From Isoetes taiwanensis (lineage: Eukaryota > Streptophyta > Lycopodiopsida > Isoetales > Isoetaceae): DNA of 64,000 bases. The translations under genes and the position numbers were made by a program. This document shows positions 30,401 through 41,863 of this stretch, one piece after another. The stretch spans positions 622,001-686,000 of the forward strand of contig JAJEKV010000016.1 in assembly GCA_021234155.1 (NCBI GenBank), in the 5' to 3' direction. Numbering within the stretch: position 1 is the stretch's first letter; every line of letters starts with the position of its first letter. The notes beneath the pieces were generated by a model. That model worked only from the letters and a program-made list of their open reading frames with translations. It did not search any database and had not been told where the DNA came from.

Positions 30401-30832
30401 ACCGTCGATGCGTGCTCACGGGGTGCGTTACATTTAGGAGGTCTTTGGATCTGCGAAGCTCACTGTGCCCCCTTTGGTGCCCGTGATCAGGCACTACGGG
30501 TGCGGTGCATGAGTGTATATATTTGTGTATATTGGAATAGTTTGTCAACATGCTGATTGCTGCCACGGTTTTTCCCTCGAAAACCCTTCGGGGCGGGGGT
30601 TTTTTAATCCGAGTAGTAATCCGCTTGCTGCGCTTTTGTATTGGGTCCCCTAGACCGATTGGTCTCCGTGGATGATAAAAATACCTTCCTTCCTTCCTTC
30701 CTTCCTCATCCCCCATTCTTTATTTTTTACAGAAAATCCCCATGTTATAAATTGCAATCCCCCTATTACTCCCTCAGTACCCCTAACATAGAACTAAAAT
30801 CCTCTTCTGCTCAAAAAATTATCCTTTGCTCG

Positions 30833-31674
30833 TCAATCCCCCATTTCCAGAAGGGGGTATTTTAAGGAGGATGTGCGCATCATTTTTGATGTGATTCTAT
30901 ATGCCTTTGAATGTTCGTCATACCCTACTAAATAGGCAACCCTTGCTCTGTCATCAAGCTTTAGCCTTTTTTCCTTTGGGATATGTACAAATCCCAAGCA
31001 ACCATAAACTTTCAGTTTGTCATAGTTTGGTGATCTATCTGACCATAGCTTTTCAAGTGTATCACAATTAATGCTTGCTGAAGGTAATGAATTTTGAACT
31101 TCTACAGCAATTTTTACTGCTTCTTCCCACAAAAAATTTGGAAGCCCTGCATGTTTTATCATGGCTCTGACAGCATTAAGTATTGTTCTATTCTGTCTCT
31201 AAGCCACACTATTGTGGGGAGAAACTGCAGGTGAGTTGTCTTTTTATGCCTCTCAACTTGCAATACTTTTTGAATTCAGTTGATAAATATTCTCCTCCCC
31301 TGTCTGAGCGCACACATTTGATTTTTCTTCCAGTTTCAAGCTCTACTTCAGCAGCAAATGCCTTAAATGCCTCAAAGGCTTCATCTTTGGTTTTTAAGCA
31401 TGCACACTTGGTCTTTCTACTGTAATCATCAATAAAGGTGATGAAGTATGTCTTACCAGCAATGCTTCTGACATTTAATGGTCCACAGAGATCAGTATGT
31501 ATGAAATAAAACTCCTTTTGCTCTTTTATGAGATTTCTTGAAAGGTAATCGTGCATGTTTTCCTAACATACATCCATAACAGACTTGCTTTTCTGCACTT
31601 ATATCATTGGCCTTTATCAGTCCTTGTTTAATCAAGATCTCCATATTTTTGTTGCTGGTGTGACAATCTTCCAT
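30833..31674 (-). pseudogene. Copia-2 integrase
   Basis: From the right: GAG-pre-integrase zinc part (CYGCMLGKHARLPF), HTDLCGPLNV with the first catalytic Asp, FIDDYSRKTKC, CVRSDRGGEY with the second Asp, then IKHAGLPNFLWEEAVKIAVE and CLGFVHIPKEKRLKLDDRA. A gap with frame breaks around 31170-31210 removes the catalytic Glu region. Sequence 30705-30832 to its left is unassigned. Confidence 0.9.
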
Positions 31675-31683
31675 GCCAAGCGT

Positions 31684-32130
31684 CTATAGATGGTGCAATA
31701 ATAGCATTAACAGTAGGCAAATTATTATCCAGCCCAAAAAGGTTACCAACACGTTTTCAAAGAACATGATTTCATCATTCAATAAAATAGTACATTGCAA
31801 TCTATTGAATACAACTGTGTATCCCATGTCTACTAACTGACTAACTGAGATAAGATTTCTAACTAATGAGTGTACACATAGTACATCCTTCAAGATAACT
31901 GCCTTTCCTTGTAAATCAAATAATTCTAAAGTACCCGAGCACTGAACCCTTTGAAGATCTCCATTTCCAAGCTTAACATAACCTAAGCTTAACATAACCT
32001 GTTCTCCTTCATTTTCTTTTTGCAAGAATTTTGTTGTTTTTATTATTGTTTTTTCTGCTCCACTATCTAGGATCATGATGTCATTTTCAGCATTAGCATT
32101 TCCATGAGTAGAAACATTCAAAATATCATT
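31684..32130 (-). pseudogene. Copia-2 protease region
   Basis: MILDSGAEKTI carries the intact retropepsin DSGA. VKLGNGDLQRVQCSGTLELF and VLCVHSLVRNLISVSQLVDM follow in the normal order. A 12-bp local duplication (AACATAACCTAAGCTT) lies at 31975-31995. Confidence 0.88.
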
Positions 32131-32154
32131 TTTCCTACCTCAGCGTCCTCGTCT

Positions 32155-32214
32155 TCGTGACCTATTGGTCTCTGTGGACGTTAAAAAAACTATTCTATTC
32201 TATTCTATTCTATT
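32155..32214 (+). mobile_element. Second LINE 3'-terminus-only insertion
   Basis: CCTATTGGTCTCTGTGGACG, TTAAAAAAA and (CTATT)n at 32158-32213 repeat the LINE 3' end and tail. It separates the Copia-2 protease from its zinc knuckle. About 55 bp in total. Confidence 0.75.
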
Positions 32215-33136
32215 CCTCACTTATGCTTTCTTCACTTTCTTGAGTTAGATTAACAACAACACTTTATCTACCTCGACCTCTCCCTCCCCTGCCTTTGCTG
32301 GAACTTCCCCTTTTGCTGTTGGAGCATTTATTGGCAAAGTGACCCTTCCCTCCACAATTATAACATTATGCTTCCTTGAGTTTTGGAGCAATCAATTTTG
32401 AGATGACCATATGCTTTGCAGTGACAATATGGACCTATTTGTCCCTTTTCTTTAGCATTATGTGAGCTACCTCCTTTGAAATTGCTTCTGCTGCATAAAG
32501 AATTTCTACATCATCATGTTCATCATGTAAATCCTTTGTTTGTTCAAACTCTATTCTTATCATCTCTTCAGCTGATTCCCTGTTTCGTGCAACATTCCTG
32601 ATTAGTGTAGCCAATTGTTTATTCCCTTCTACTACTCTTGCCATATGCAGGAGTTTCTGTTGTTCAGTCATTATTACACCAGCACCTTCAAGATCTGCCA
32701 TTATATTGTCAAATCTAAAAAAGAACTTGGTAAGATCATCTTCTTCTTTAAGTCTTAACTTACTAAGTTCCTTTTCTAGAATATCAATTTGAGATGATGA
32801 TTTTTCTTCAAAATGCTTGAGCAAATACCTCCAAATTTCGGCTGGTGTCTTCCCCCTAACTTTGAGTAGAATTGAAGCTCCAACTTTACTGGTTAATATA
32901 GCATATGCTTCTTTGACTTTTGTTGCTTCACTACTTGCAGTTACAGTGGCTGCTATAGTTGTATCAGAAGAGCTGCTCTCTCTTCTATCTCCAGCTACAC
33001 TGGTTGATCCTGCAACTACACTAGTTGAGTGATTAGATTCTTCTACTAATTTTTGTTCCTTCCAGATTTGAAAACCTGGACCTCCTTTATACACCTTAAT
33101 CCCATTCAACAGGGATGCTCCAAATCTACTAGCCAT
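32215..33136 (-). pseudogene. Copia-2 gag and nucleocapsid
   Basis: ATG 33136 opens 233 codons (MASRFGASLLNGIKVYKGGP, FQIWKE, TSKVGASILLKVRGKTPAEI, SSSQIDILEKELSKLRLKEE, NVARNRESAEEMIRIEFEQ). A frame break follows, then a knuckle region (GGKGHFANKCSN-like at 32320-32350) with an RGR-rich tail. A section of the N-terminal capsid (after WKE) is deleted relative to Copia-3. Confidence 0.88.
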
Positions 33137-34785
33137 GTTGACCTGGTACCACTGATAGAACTATTAGTATAATGTCCAATTTTCATGATTTGACCAATTC
33201 AAAATAAAATTAATGTTCCTGGCAGAATTCAGATTTTTGCAGAATGAGCAAATGAGATATTTTCTCAAATCTGACATCTAGAGCTATCTTTGACACATTT
33301 ACAAGCACAGTGCATCAAGTTTTCTCAACAAGAAATATGCAAATGTGACCGAAAAAATCGATTTTCGTCTGACAGATTGTCACTTTGGAACAATGACTTA
33401 GAACTTAAGATTTCTGAGTTTTTTTATGATGTTTCTTGAATGTTTTTTTCTAAAATGATTTGTGGCGAAGGGGGATAAGAGGAAACTAGGCAGGCTTGGA
33501 GTAGATATGCTAGTGTTATCATTTTTTATTTTTGCACGCAGCCCGAGAAATCGATTTTGGGGGTCCAAGTTTTGCCAAATTCAAATTTTTAAAGCCCATT
33601 ATATTTTGGAATAAGAAAATTTGAATTATAAGAATTTTTTGTTTTTAGGGCAAGAATGGCTAGGGATGGCAGCAATGGTGATGACTTGGCAAGCAAAGGG
33701 CAATGTGAGGGTGGTGATGTGGTAAGAAAGTTATCAAACAACTTTTCTCCTAGTCAAATTTTTTTTTGTGATATGGATATGACATGGTCATGATGTGGGG
33801 GTGATGTAATGGAACCTTTGACATGTATGCTTAATGGTGCTTGGATTTTGAGATTTTTAGGCCAACTTTTTGCCTTTTCTAGGAATGTTATGTCAAAGGT
33901 GTACTTTCTCTCACTATCTTTGTTTTCTAGAGAGAGAATACGGTTTTGGACTTTAGAAATGGCTAAATTGGATGGAATTTTAGCAATTTTTCATATGTAA
34001 TGAATGAATGGTGTACGTTTGACTATGAAAAATGGTCTTGCTAACTTTGGTCTCGACAAATGGCAATGGTGTATGAAAGGGGAGAAAATGATGTATAAAG
34101 AGATGATTTTTTTCGATGGAATGATGGTAGTAAAGCCTTGGGAAGCAGCAAATCATGCCTTAAGAAGTAACATCATGGCAAAGGCTTGAATCATGCAAAG
34201 TACCATTGAATTCCCAGTGGTCTTTCAAACTTTAACTTTGGGGTCTCTTCAACCTTTAACTTCAAGTGTTCAAGATGCTCAGGTGATCAAATGTCCTTCA
34301 AGAAATGCCTATTTGCATGTGGACAACTTGGTCATGCATGGATTCTTAGGAAACCATAAAAAACCACACCTTAAAAAAACACTACCTTAAAAAACACCAC
34401 CTTAAAAAAAAGCATCCCATCAAAAAACCATACCGCTTGAGAAAACAACACATCCTTAAAAAAAACTACACCTCCTTAAGAAACCACACATTCTTAAAAA
34501 AAAATAAAGAAAAAATAAAAAAAACACTTTGGTTCCTTAAGAAAAACTACAGCATATCCTTGCAAAACCACACCTCTGTATAACTACTTGTAGGTTTTTT
34601 TTTTAATCTTCAAAAAAACAACCCGTATTCTGTATTTACTGTTGTTTTTTTTTTTAAATCAAAGGACATCATTATATTCATCATCACATCTTGAGTACAT
34701 TCTATATCACTTTATTCTACATATCACATGGAAGCCAATCCACTACCTAGGCGCGATATGTTAGGAGCTACTTTGGATGTGATTA

Positions 34786-34935
34786 TCGAGTACATATAGC
34801 AGGTTTACAGTCTCTACCACAGGACCGATTGGTCGTACTTGAACCCTGACCTCAGGGCAATGGATTTTTAAAGTCCCCATTACTAGACTGATATTGGCCA
34901 AGTTTGAACTCGTGACCTCGTCGTGGTGGTTTACT
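34786..34935 (-). repeat. SINE-like segment with two box-B-like motifs
   Basis: On the minus strand GAGTTCAAACTTGG and GGGTTCAAGTACGACC lie about 65 nt apart, each close to the Pol III box B consensus GGTTCGANTCC. No clear box A, tail or target duplication was found, so the call is tentative. Confidence 0.35.
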
Positions 34936-36984
34936 GTGTTTTTAGATGTGGACAAATGCTGAGGTTGTAGTGTATCTGCAAGTCGATCTTTGCGATGCGA
35001 CCTGCAACACAACCTTCTGTGCAATGCGACCTGCACACAGTTTCACTGTTTGCTTTCTGGCATTTGCTGAATTTACTTTGACCAATTTCTTCTAGCTCGA
35101 ATGTATCTCAACACGGTTCCAAAAATGTGATTATCTTAAGCCTTCAAACGGTGTGGTAACCCTATGAAATGAAGCTCTACAGTTAGAGAAGATGCAGTTG
35201 TCGATATTTATAATAGATGATCTATGTCTTAGCACAATATGGAGACTAATCCTAGATACCCTGGCAAGAAGTAGTACGAAACAGAAGTGGCAGGAAGTTA
35301 AAATCTGGAGCAAATGAATTCTGGCATTTTCAACATGTTTTGATTCATTTGAAAAGGTAATAAGTTTGCTTGTTAAAAAAAATGATTGCATGACCTACGG
35401 AAGTGGAATCGCTCTCTTGAATATTTTGGAATGCTATGAAAGCAGTTAGATATGGAAGATAATAAATGAATTCTGTTGATTAATAGTAGGATTTGATTTG
35501 ATATTTCTATCTTTGAATAAATTCTTCTTTACTGTTCTGTTCAATTATTGCAGGGAATAACAATGGATAGATGACTTTGATAAAGGAAGTACTTGTGGTC
35601 TAATTACATCTGTTCGTGGTGGATGGAGATGTGCTTATACACAGCTTTCATTTCATTTCATTTGTTAAATAATCTCTCTTAAGCACTGAATCTATTAAAT
35701 GCTGAAGGTGTAAGAAGTATGTGTATTTTGGCACTCGTCTTGGCTAGGGTCTACTATGCTCTGTACATTAATGTTAAAGACTATTATATTGTTTAAAAAA
35801 TAGCAGACGTTTTGCTTTGTATAGAATGATCACACCAATTGACTGGCAGATTGTTAAATGGCAAGAAATGTCTGCATTTTCAGATTTGACTCTTAAAATG
35901 GGCAAGAAGTGTCTTTGTATTTTTGGATTTACTTGTGTCTTATTTTTTGACTATGAAAATATGGAATAAAAGAATATTCTTATGATTATCATGATAATCT
36001 TTAATGGTTATTGCGATAATCTTTGGAATATTCTAAGAAAGTTGTAAGTTATGAGTTTTAAACCCAACTAGATCTACTGTCCGTCAATAGTTAGATTTTG
36101 TTAACTTCGAGCCCTATAGAATGGTTCCTTATGTATTGTAGTCCTTATCAAGGTTAATAATCCACTAATGGCCTCTAGTTTAAAGCGTTTCAACTAATGC
36201 ATAAAAAACACGATGATCTTTCCACTCAAGGTGTACTTGTTAAGGCCGATAAACCACATAATGGTTTCTAGGTTTTAAGCTTCTTAAGTTATTGCAGAGA
36301 AAGAATGTTGATCTTTGCACTGAAAATCTAATAGTGTATCCTATCATACATGCAACGATGAAAATGAGAAATCATTACATTTTCATGATCTAAAGCACTT
36401 TTGGTTAATGGATAGAAACAACAAGAGTCTTACTAATTATATACATGCATATATGTATTCTATGTCTGCGTAGTTTCTTATCATGTATGCCTAGTGGTTA
36501 AGACTATTAACTATAAATGTTTTTCAAAGGGCCTATGTATTTGGATCCTGGTATATTTCTATCTGGCAACCCATAACCCAAACATATAGGTAGAGCATTC
36601 AATTTATTACTCTATATTTTTAAAAAGCAATGCACTCTTCTGTAGGAGAAAAAAGGAAGCATACCTCTGATACTCCTGTGGGAAGTCTAAAGGGTCATCA
36701 GAGTTAAGTCTGAAGGACCAGAGAATGGGGGATGCTTTCGAATCTTCGCTATGGCCATCAAGCAAGTCGTTGTGGTCACTAAGAAAGCTTGGTAGATCCC
36801 GAAAAGCTTGGCTATGGCCACCAAGAAAGCTTGGTAGCTTGAAAGAAATACATGATGGATCTTTCCTCTTTCCTGCTCCAAGAAACGCCTATAGCACCCA
36901 TGCTTCGACCCAAAGGTGTGTATCAAAAATCCCATCCAAAAATCTGTACCAAATTTTAAATGTTAAACATGGACGGGAAATAAA

Positions 36985-37130
36985 AAAGCCTCTGCACATT
37001 TTGATTGGTTGTAATTGGTTAAGTATTAACTATTAAATATTCCAAGTTTTTGGTATGGTCCTGCACATTTTGATTGGTTGTAATTGGTTAAGTATTAACT
37101 ATTAAGTATTCCAAGTTTTTTGTATGGTCA
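36985..37130. repeat. 68-bp tandem duplication
   Basis: CTGCACATTTTGATTGGTTG through ATTCCAAGTTTTT(T)GGTATGGTC is present twice head to tail with one or two differences. Confidence 0.9.
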
Positions 37131-37675
37131 AGTTGAATAAATATGAGTATCTAAAGGAACCAAAAATATCGGCAAATTAGTGATTGATGCTAAGTAGAAA
37201 TTGTATCATAAATACTGCTAGAGGTCGTGCGTGCACATAGAGCATAAAAAATGTATGGATCTAATGAAGTTATGACGAAACCTAGGAGGAGAATATATAG
37301 AAAAATAATAAGATATTGCAAAGGGAATAAAGGCAAGGTGTAAGCATGCATAACCCATTAGAATATATGGCTACAATCGATATATGCATAATCTTAGCTT
37401 TCCAGTTTAAAGTAATGAGGTATGTTAGATCAATTATGATCATTTCCAAGGATAAGTTTTTTGCATCATCTAAGGTAACTAGGCACAGTGATGCATCTCT
37501 CACTTTAGGGACTTCATTACAAATAGGATTAGGAGAATTAGGTCCAATTAAACATAATTTGTGCTCCATGATATTGGAGCTAGAAAACCCTTTAAGGAAA
37601 CTAGGCTTGCCATACTTGTTGTATATTTGATCACATATCAACAAAGGTATCATATGATATTTGAAAGTTGTCTGT

Positions 37676-37728
37676 TTTTTTCTTTTTTTCTTTTTTTCTT
37701 TTTTTCTTTTTTTCTTTTTTTCTTTTTT
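37676..37728. repeat. (TTTTTTTC)n microsatellite
   Basis: About seven units of T6-7C in perfect register. Confidence 0.9.
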
Positions 37729-37809
37729 TAAAGCAAAAATATCTAACTGTTTAGTTTAGCACTCCTACCTTGAGACTCTTATTGACAACCCAAATGTATT
37801 GGTCTATTG

Positions 37810-38222
37810 ATGCCTCGCTTTGGAGAAAAAGCTACCTTTCTGACTAGCCTTTTTCACTCTGAACTATCTTTCTCGACCTGCAAATTGAGAAAGGCCTTCA
37901 GAGCTGCTTTTTTCACTCTGGAATGTCTTTCACGACTCATAAGTCGAGAAAGGCCCTTAAACTTGCTTTTTTTCACTCTGGGCTTGCCTTTCTCAACTCG
38001 TGCAGCCCAGAGTGGAAAAGGCAAGTCTGATTCCTCGACTTGTGAGTCGAGAAAGGCAGCCCAGAGTGAAAAAGGCAGATTTAAGGACCTCGAGAAAGCA
38101 GTTCAAAATGAAAAAGGCAGGTCTGAAGCCTCGAGAATGGCCCTCGCACTTGCCTTTTTCATCGTGGGCTACTTTCTCGACTCGCGAGTCAAGAAAGGTC
38201 TCAAACTTGCTTTTTTCCGAAA
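37810..38222. repeat. Palindrome-rich minisatellite built on CTTTCTCGACTCG
   Basis: Units such as CTTTTTCACTCTGG, CTTTCTCGACTCGTG and their complements (GAGTCGAGAAAGGC, CCAGAGTGAAAAAGGC) alternate about ten times. Both strands therefore carry the same motif and long hairpins are possible. The open frames running through it are by-products of the repeat. Confidence 0.75.
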
Positions 38223-38400
38223 TGGTCATGAGAATTGGTTCTTATTTATTTTATCTTGTCTGTAGGATCACTTGACCAATTTGTTGTCTTTTCCACTCCT
38301 AATGCCGACTAGATAGTACATGCTGGGGAGCAATTGAAGGACCCATAAGAAAAGAGACGAGAAGAGGGTGGTGACATTGATTGACAGGCTAGCGCATGGC

Positions 38401-38830
38401 TCATGAAGCACACGCTTGGCAAATTTCTATCGTCTTCACTACTGGAAGCAAGTTTGGGACCTCTATTTTGAAAGAAAGCAGCACATATTTTTCTATGTCT
38501 TTAGATGTATTGACTAGAATCCACTCTTCAAAAAACTTTCTAGCAGTTGCATATATTTCCTTATAATAATCTAGGTAGGGAAGATCTCCATGGCATGAAA
38601 AGTTTGAATTGATTTTTTGTTTTGTTTCATATTGTTTTTTGCACGAAAATTGGTGGAAGACCAAATAGTGAAGGTGATGGGGCATTAAACCCGCCAGAAT
38701 TTTGGGTAGTCGAAGCCTAATTAGCAATCTCGCAACAGATCTGGCCCAAAGTTGCGAAAGTGGAAGCTTAAATTTATGAACAGTGCTCGGCATCCATAAT
38801 ACAAGGAGGTCTGAGACAATAAAGTCAACA
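38401..38830 (-). CDS. Unassigned open frame, possible gene fragment
   Basis: A minus-strand frame of 130 codons from an ATG at about 38793, possibly continuing upstream without a stop (FIVSDLLVLW). It contains CHGDLPYLDYYKEIYATARK and EEWILVNTSKDIEKYVLLSF. Composition looks protein-like rather than random, but I recognise no family. It sits just outside the left LTR of Copia-3. Confidence 0.3.
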
Positions 38831-39187
38831 TGATTATTGATGTTATTGATTTGCTATAGAAGCTCTTCAAATTCATGCCGCATGCCCAACATGACATCCA
38901 TTTATTGCGACCACATGAATGGCCCATATTTTTTGGAAATCATATCGTGGACTAAAATACTAGCTTCTTTGTCCGCCTATTATGCACATGCTTATATGCA
39001 CCAACTGCCATTACCAAATTTTGGTGTCAAACTTTTCTATTGTTCACTATGATATTGTTAGAAGTATTTGGCAATGTGGTGAGTATTTGGTTCATATCAT
39101 AATCTCATGGAATGTGTGACACAAGGTGGTGTGAACTCAGTTTTAAAAACAAAAACCATGAAGATATGCCTAGGCGGTATTGAAGAA

Positions 39188-40051
39188 CTAGTAATGGTGC
39201 CCAGCGTTGCTGGGCATAAGCTGAGAATCTGTGTGGACGAAAACCTATTCAGCTCAGACTCCTTCTCATAAATCTAATATAATAGAAACCAATCCCAGCA
39301 TTGCTGAGCTTTAAGAGGCTTTTGTGCATTCGACACCCTTCCTTTTCCCTTTGTCTTTTGCTCTATTCCACATTTTCCTTTTCCCTCATTTCCCTACACA
39401 CTTTCCTTTTTCCTTTTCCCTTTTTTCTTTGTTTCCTATATATCTTTTTCCCTTCCCTTTTTTTCCCCTTTTTTCAACCCCTTTTCCCTTCAGTTCCCTT
39501 CCCTTTCCCCTTTCCCCTTTTCCTTTTTCCCTTCCCTTTTTTTCTGACGGATTTTTCCCTTCCCTTTTTTCATCCTTTCTCCGCCCTTCTCATTTTTCCC
39601 TTTCTTTTTTCCCTTCCCTTTTCTTTTACTTTCCACTTTCCCTTTCCCTTTTCCCATGCCCTTTTTCCGTTCTCTTTTTCCCAACTTTTCATGTGCCCTT
39701 TTTCTTCCTTTACCCATCCTCTTCGTCTTTATCCCTTGCCCTTTTCCGCTTCTCTTTTCCCATTTTCCTCTTCTCTTTTCCTCATGCCCATTTTCCCTTG
39801 CCTTCTCCACTTTCCGCCTTCCTTTTCCATTTTCCTTTCCCTTCCCTTTTCATTCTTTCACCACCCTTTTGCTTTTCCCCGTGCCTTTTTTCTCTTTCTT
39901 TTCTTCCTTCTTTTTCCTTTTCTCTTTCCATTCCCTTTTCTCTACCCTTTTATGTGCCCATTTTCCTCCTTTCCCCGCCCTCTCCTTCTTTTCCCTTTTC
40001 CACTTTTCCCTCTCCTCTAATATTTTTCACCTTTCCTCACTCTTTCTCTCT

Positions 40052-40090
<39 letters not shown>

Positions 40091-41240
40091 CCGTGCCCTT
40101 TTCCACTTTCCTCTTCCTTTTTTTCAATTCATTGCTCCTCACCCTTCTCCTGTTCCCCTTTTTCCCCTCCCTTTTCCCCCTTTTCTGACCCTTTCCCTCT
40201 TTTCATTTTCTTGGCCTTTTTCCCTTTCCCTTTTCATGATGGATTTTTTTCTTTCCCGATCCTTTCCCTCTTTCTCTTTTACCTGTGCCATTTTTACCTT
40301 TCCTTCACCCTTTCTCCCTTCCTTTCCTTTTCCCATGCCCTTCCCACATTTTTTCTCTTTTCTTTTTTCTATGCCCGTTTTCCTATTTTCTCCCACCCTT
40401 TCCCTCTTCCCCTTTTCTTTTTTCCATGTCTTTTTTTCGCTTCCTTTTTTCCCTTTCTTCACCCTTTTCCTCTTCCTTTTTGTTCTCGTGCCCTTTCCCT
40501 CTTCCCTTTTCTCATTTCCCTCTTCCCTTTGTCTAATGCCATTTTTCTAGGTTCCATTTCCTCCTTTGCCCCTCCTTTTTTCTTTCTGCTTTCACTTCCC
40601 CTTTTTTCATGCCCTTTTTCCCGTCCCTTCTCATGTTCCCCCTTTTCCCTGCTCTTTTCCTTATTTTCCTAACTATTCACTCTTTTCTTTTTCTCGGGGC
40701 CCCTTTTCCCTTCCCTTTCCCTCTCTCTTTTCCTTTTCCCTTCCCTTTTCTTCTTTCCTCACCCTTTTCCCTTTTCTCCTTTTTCCCATGCTCTTTTTCC
40801 CTTTCCTTTTCCCATGCTCTTTTTTTCCTTCCTTGTCCCATTCTTGACCCTTTTCCCCACTCTTTCCCTTTCTCCTATGCCATTTCCCCTTCTCTTCCCC
40901 TTTTCCTCGTGCCCTTTTCTCAGGTTACCTTCCCCCCTCCTTTTTGATTTTTTCTTTCCCTTTCCCTTTTCCCATTCATTTTTCTCTTCTTTTATCCCAC
41001 CCTTTTCCCTTTCTCTTTTTCCGTTTTCCACATGTCTTTTTGCCCCTTTACATTCTCTCTTTCCTCCTTCCTTTTCCTTTTCCTCCCTTTTTCCTTACCC
41101 TTTCCCCATAAGAGATCACAATATAATCGGTAGGAAGTTGTGCGAGAAATCTTGGCCTTTGGATGCACCTAGATGATCTCGGCCATTCAAATTAGGGCTC
41201 GATGCACTACACACTTACGGTATAACATTATAATATAAGA
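39188..41240 (-). mobile_element. Non-autonomous Helitron H2 (2,053 bp) with polypyrimidine cargo
   Basis: The minus-strand 5' end TCTTATATTATAATGTTATA is at 41240. The 3' hairpin TGCCCAGCAACGCTGGGCA plus CTAG is at 39191-39188. It is inserted between A (39187) and T (41241), and the right LTR of the same Copia shows the unbroken AT. The terminal ~20 bp are the same as in H1 and H3, so they are one family. The body 39320-41105 is almost pure C/T. A second degenerate hairpin (TCCCAGCATTGCTGAGCT) lies at 39293-39310. Confidence 0.95.
39320..41105. repeat. 1.8-kb polypyrimidine tract inside H2
   Basis: Irregular TTTTCCC/CCCTTTTC units run almost without purines on the plus strand, including a T30+ run at about 40050-40090. 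Occasional ATGCCC/GTGCCC words recur about every 40-70 bp. Long open frames here encode only Phe/Pro/Leu/Ser (or Lys/Glu/Gly/Arg on the other strand) and are artefacts of composition. Confidence 0.95.
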
Positions 41241-41863
41241 TTGTGATAAGTAAATTGCAATGTTGGTTGCTGAAGAAGACTGCAAAAACAACCTAATGGT
41301 TGTGAAACAAATTGTTATGGTGGTCTATTATGGTGTTGTGACTAATGGTCACATAACAAAAGGGGTATACGCATATGGTTGTAAATATGGAACTAAGTGA
41401 GTGGTTTCATTATTGAACCATTGAAAAACATAATGGTTGTAAATATGAAAATATAAGAATGATAAAAAATCATTCTCATTCTCATTGTTGAGAAACCATC
41501 GAAAACATATTTATAGAAACCTTGTAAATACAAGGAAGTCGGCTAGATAAATTGGAGCCATTCTCGATTTGAAATTGTCGGTCTAATTAGACCTCGACAA
41601 GCCTGGAAGATAGGGAGATCGGTCCGGCAATGGAGCCGGAACTGATCGTATAATTAACCCTAAGATGTATAGTGATTCTCAACTGGTTTTTGGCTCAGTA
41701 AGTTTGATCGAGATTTTAAAGGTTTGCACTAAGGTTTCATTGGTAATTTTCTGGACATTGTATTAACAATGAAATAGTGGTTTATTATTACATTCATAAG
41801 TGTCTCATTACCACCGGACCTGAAGTGGCGATGCATGCCACTAAATAGGGATCGTGCCTCAGC

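Larger units (their letters stand above)
27755..30704 (+). mobile_element. LINE-1 copy: 5'-truncated non-LTR retrotransposon in Copia-2
   Basis: It begins inside the endonuclease (QLGRVVLLGDFNART) and runs through decayed RT (CFVDFAKAFDTVP near 29070) to a C-terminal region (YKYLGVEF near 29510). A conserved 3' UTR contains GAAAACCCTTCGGGGCGGGG and ends GGTCTCCGTGGATGATAAA plus a (TTCC)n tail. It is much more GC-rich than its surroundings. The 3' UTR and end are shared with LINE-2. Confidence 0.88.
26606..33160 (-). mobile_element. Copia-2 (Ty1/copia retrotransposon), nested by LINE-1
   Basis: On the minus strand the order from 33160 is PBS-like TGGTACCAG, gag, knuckle, protease, integrase, [LINE-1], linker and reverse transcriptase, ending near 26606 within RT. 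RNase H and LTRs were not identified. Gag and protease are clearly related to Copia-3 (MASRFGASLLNGI against MSSRFGAELLNAI), so both belong to one lineage. Confidence 0.9.
33137..37675. other. Spacer including the probable Copia-2 5' LTR; no gene seen
   Basis: A PBS-like TGGTACCAG lies on the minus strand at about 33143-33153, so the LTR should begin just beyond it, but no partner LTR is available to define it. A/T-rich with simple repeats (AAAACCACACC-like at 34360-34560). A tandem 68-bp duplication lies at 36985-37130 and a SINE-like piece at 34786-34935. Several open frames up to 120 codons show no family resemblance. Confidence 0.4.

Noticed and set aside
33809-34390. Consecutive 60-65-codon frames right of Copia-2
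   Set aside because: Low-complexity AT-rich sequence without conserved motifs; probably LTR or spacer.
39301-41176. Very long open frames (up to 408 codons) rich in Phe/Pro/Ser and their Lys/Glu/Gly complements
   Set aside because: They follow from polypyrimidine composition, which contains almost no stop codons. Several overlapping frames are open at once and no domain is visible.
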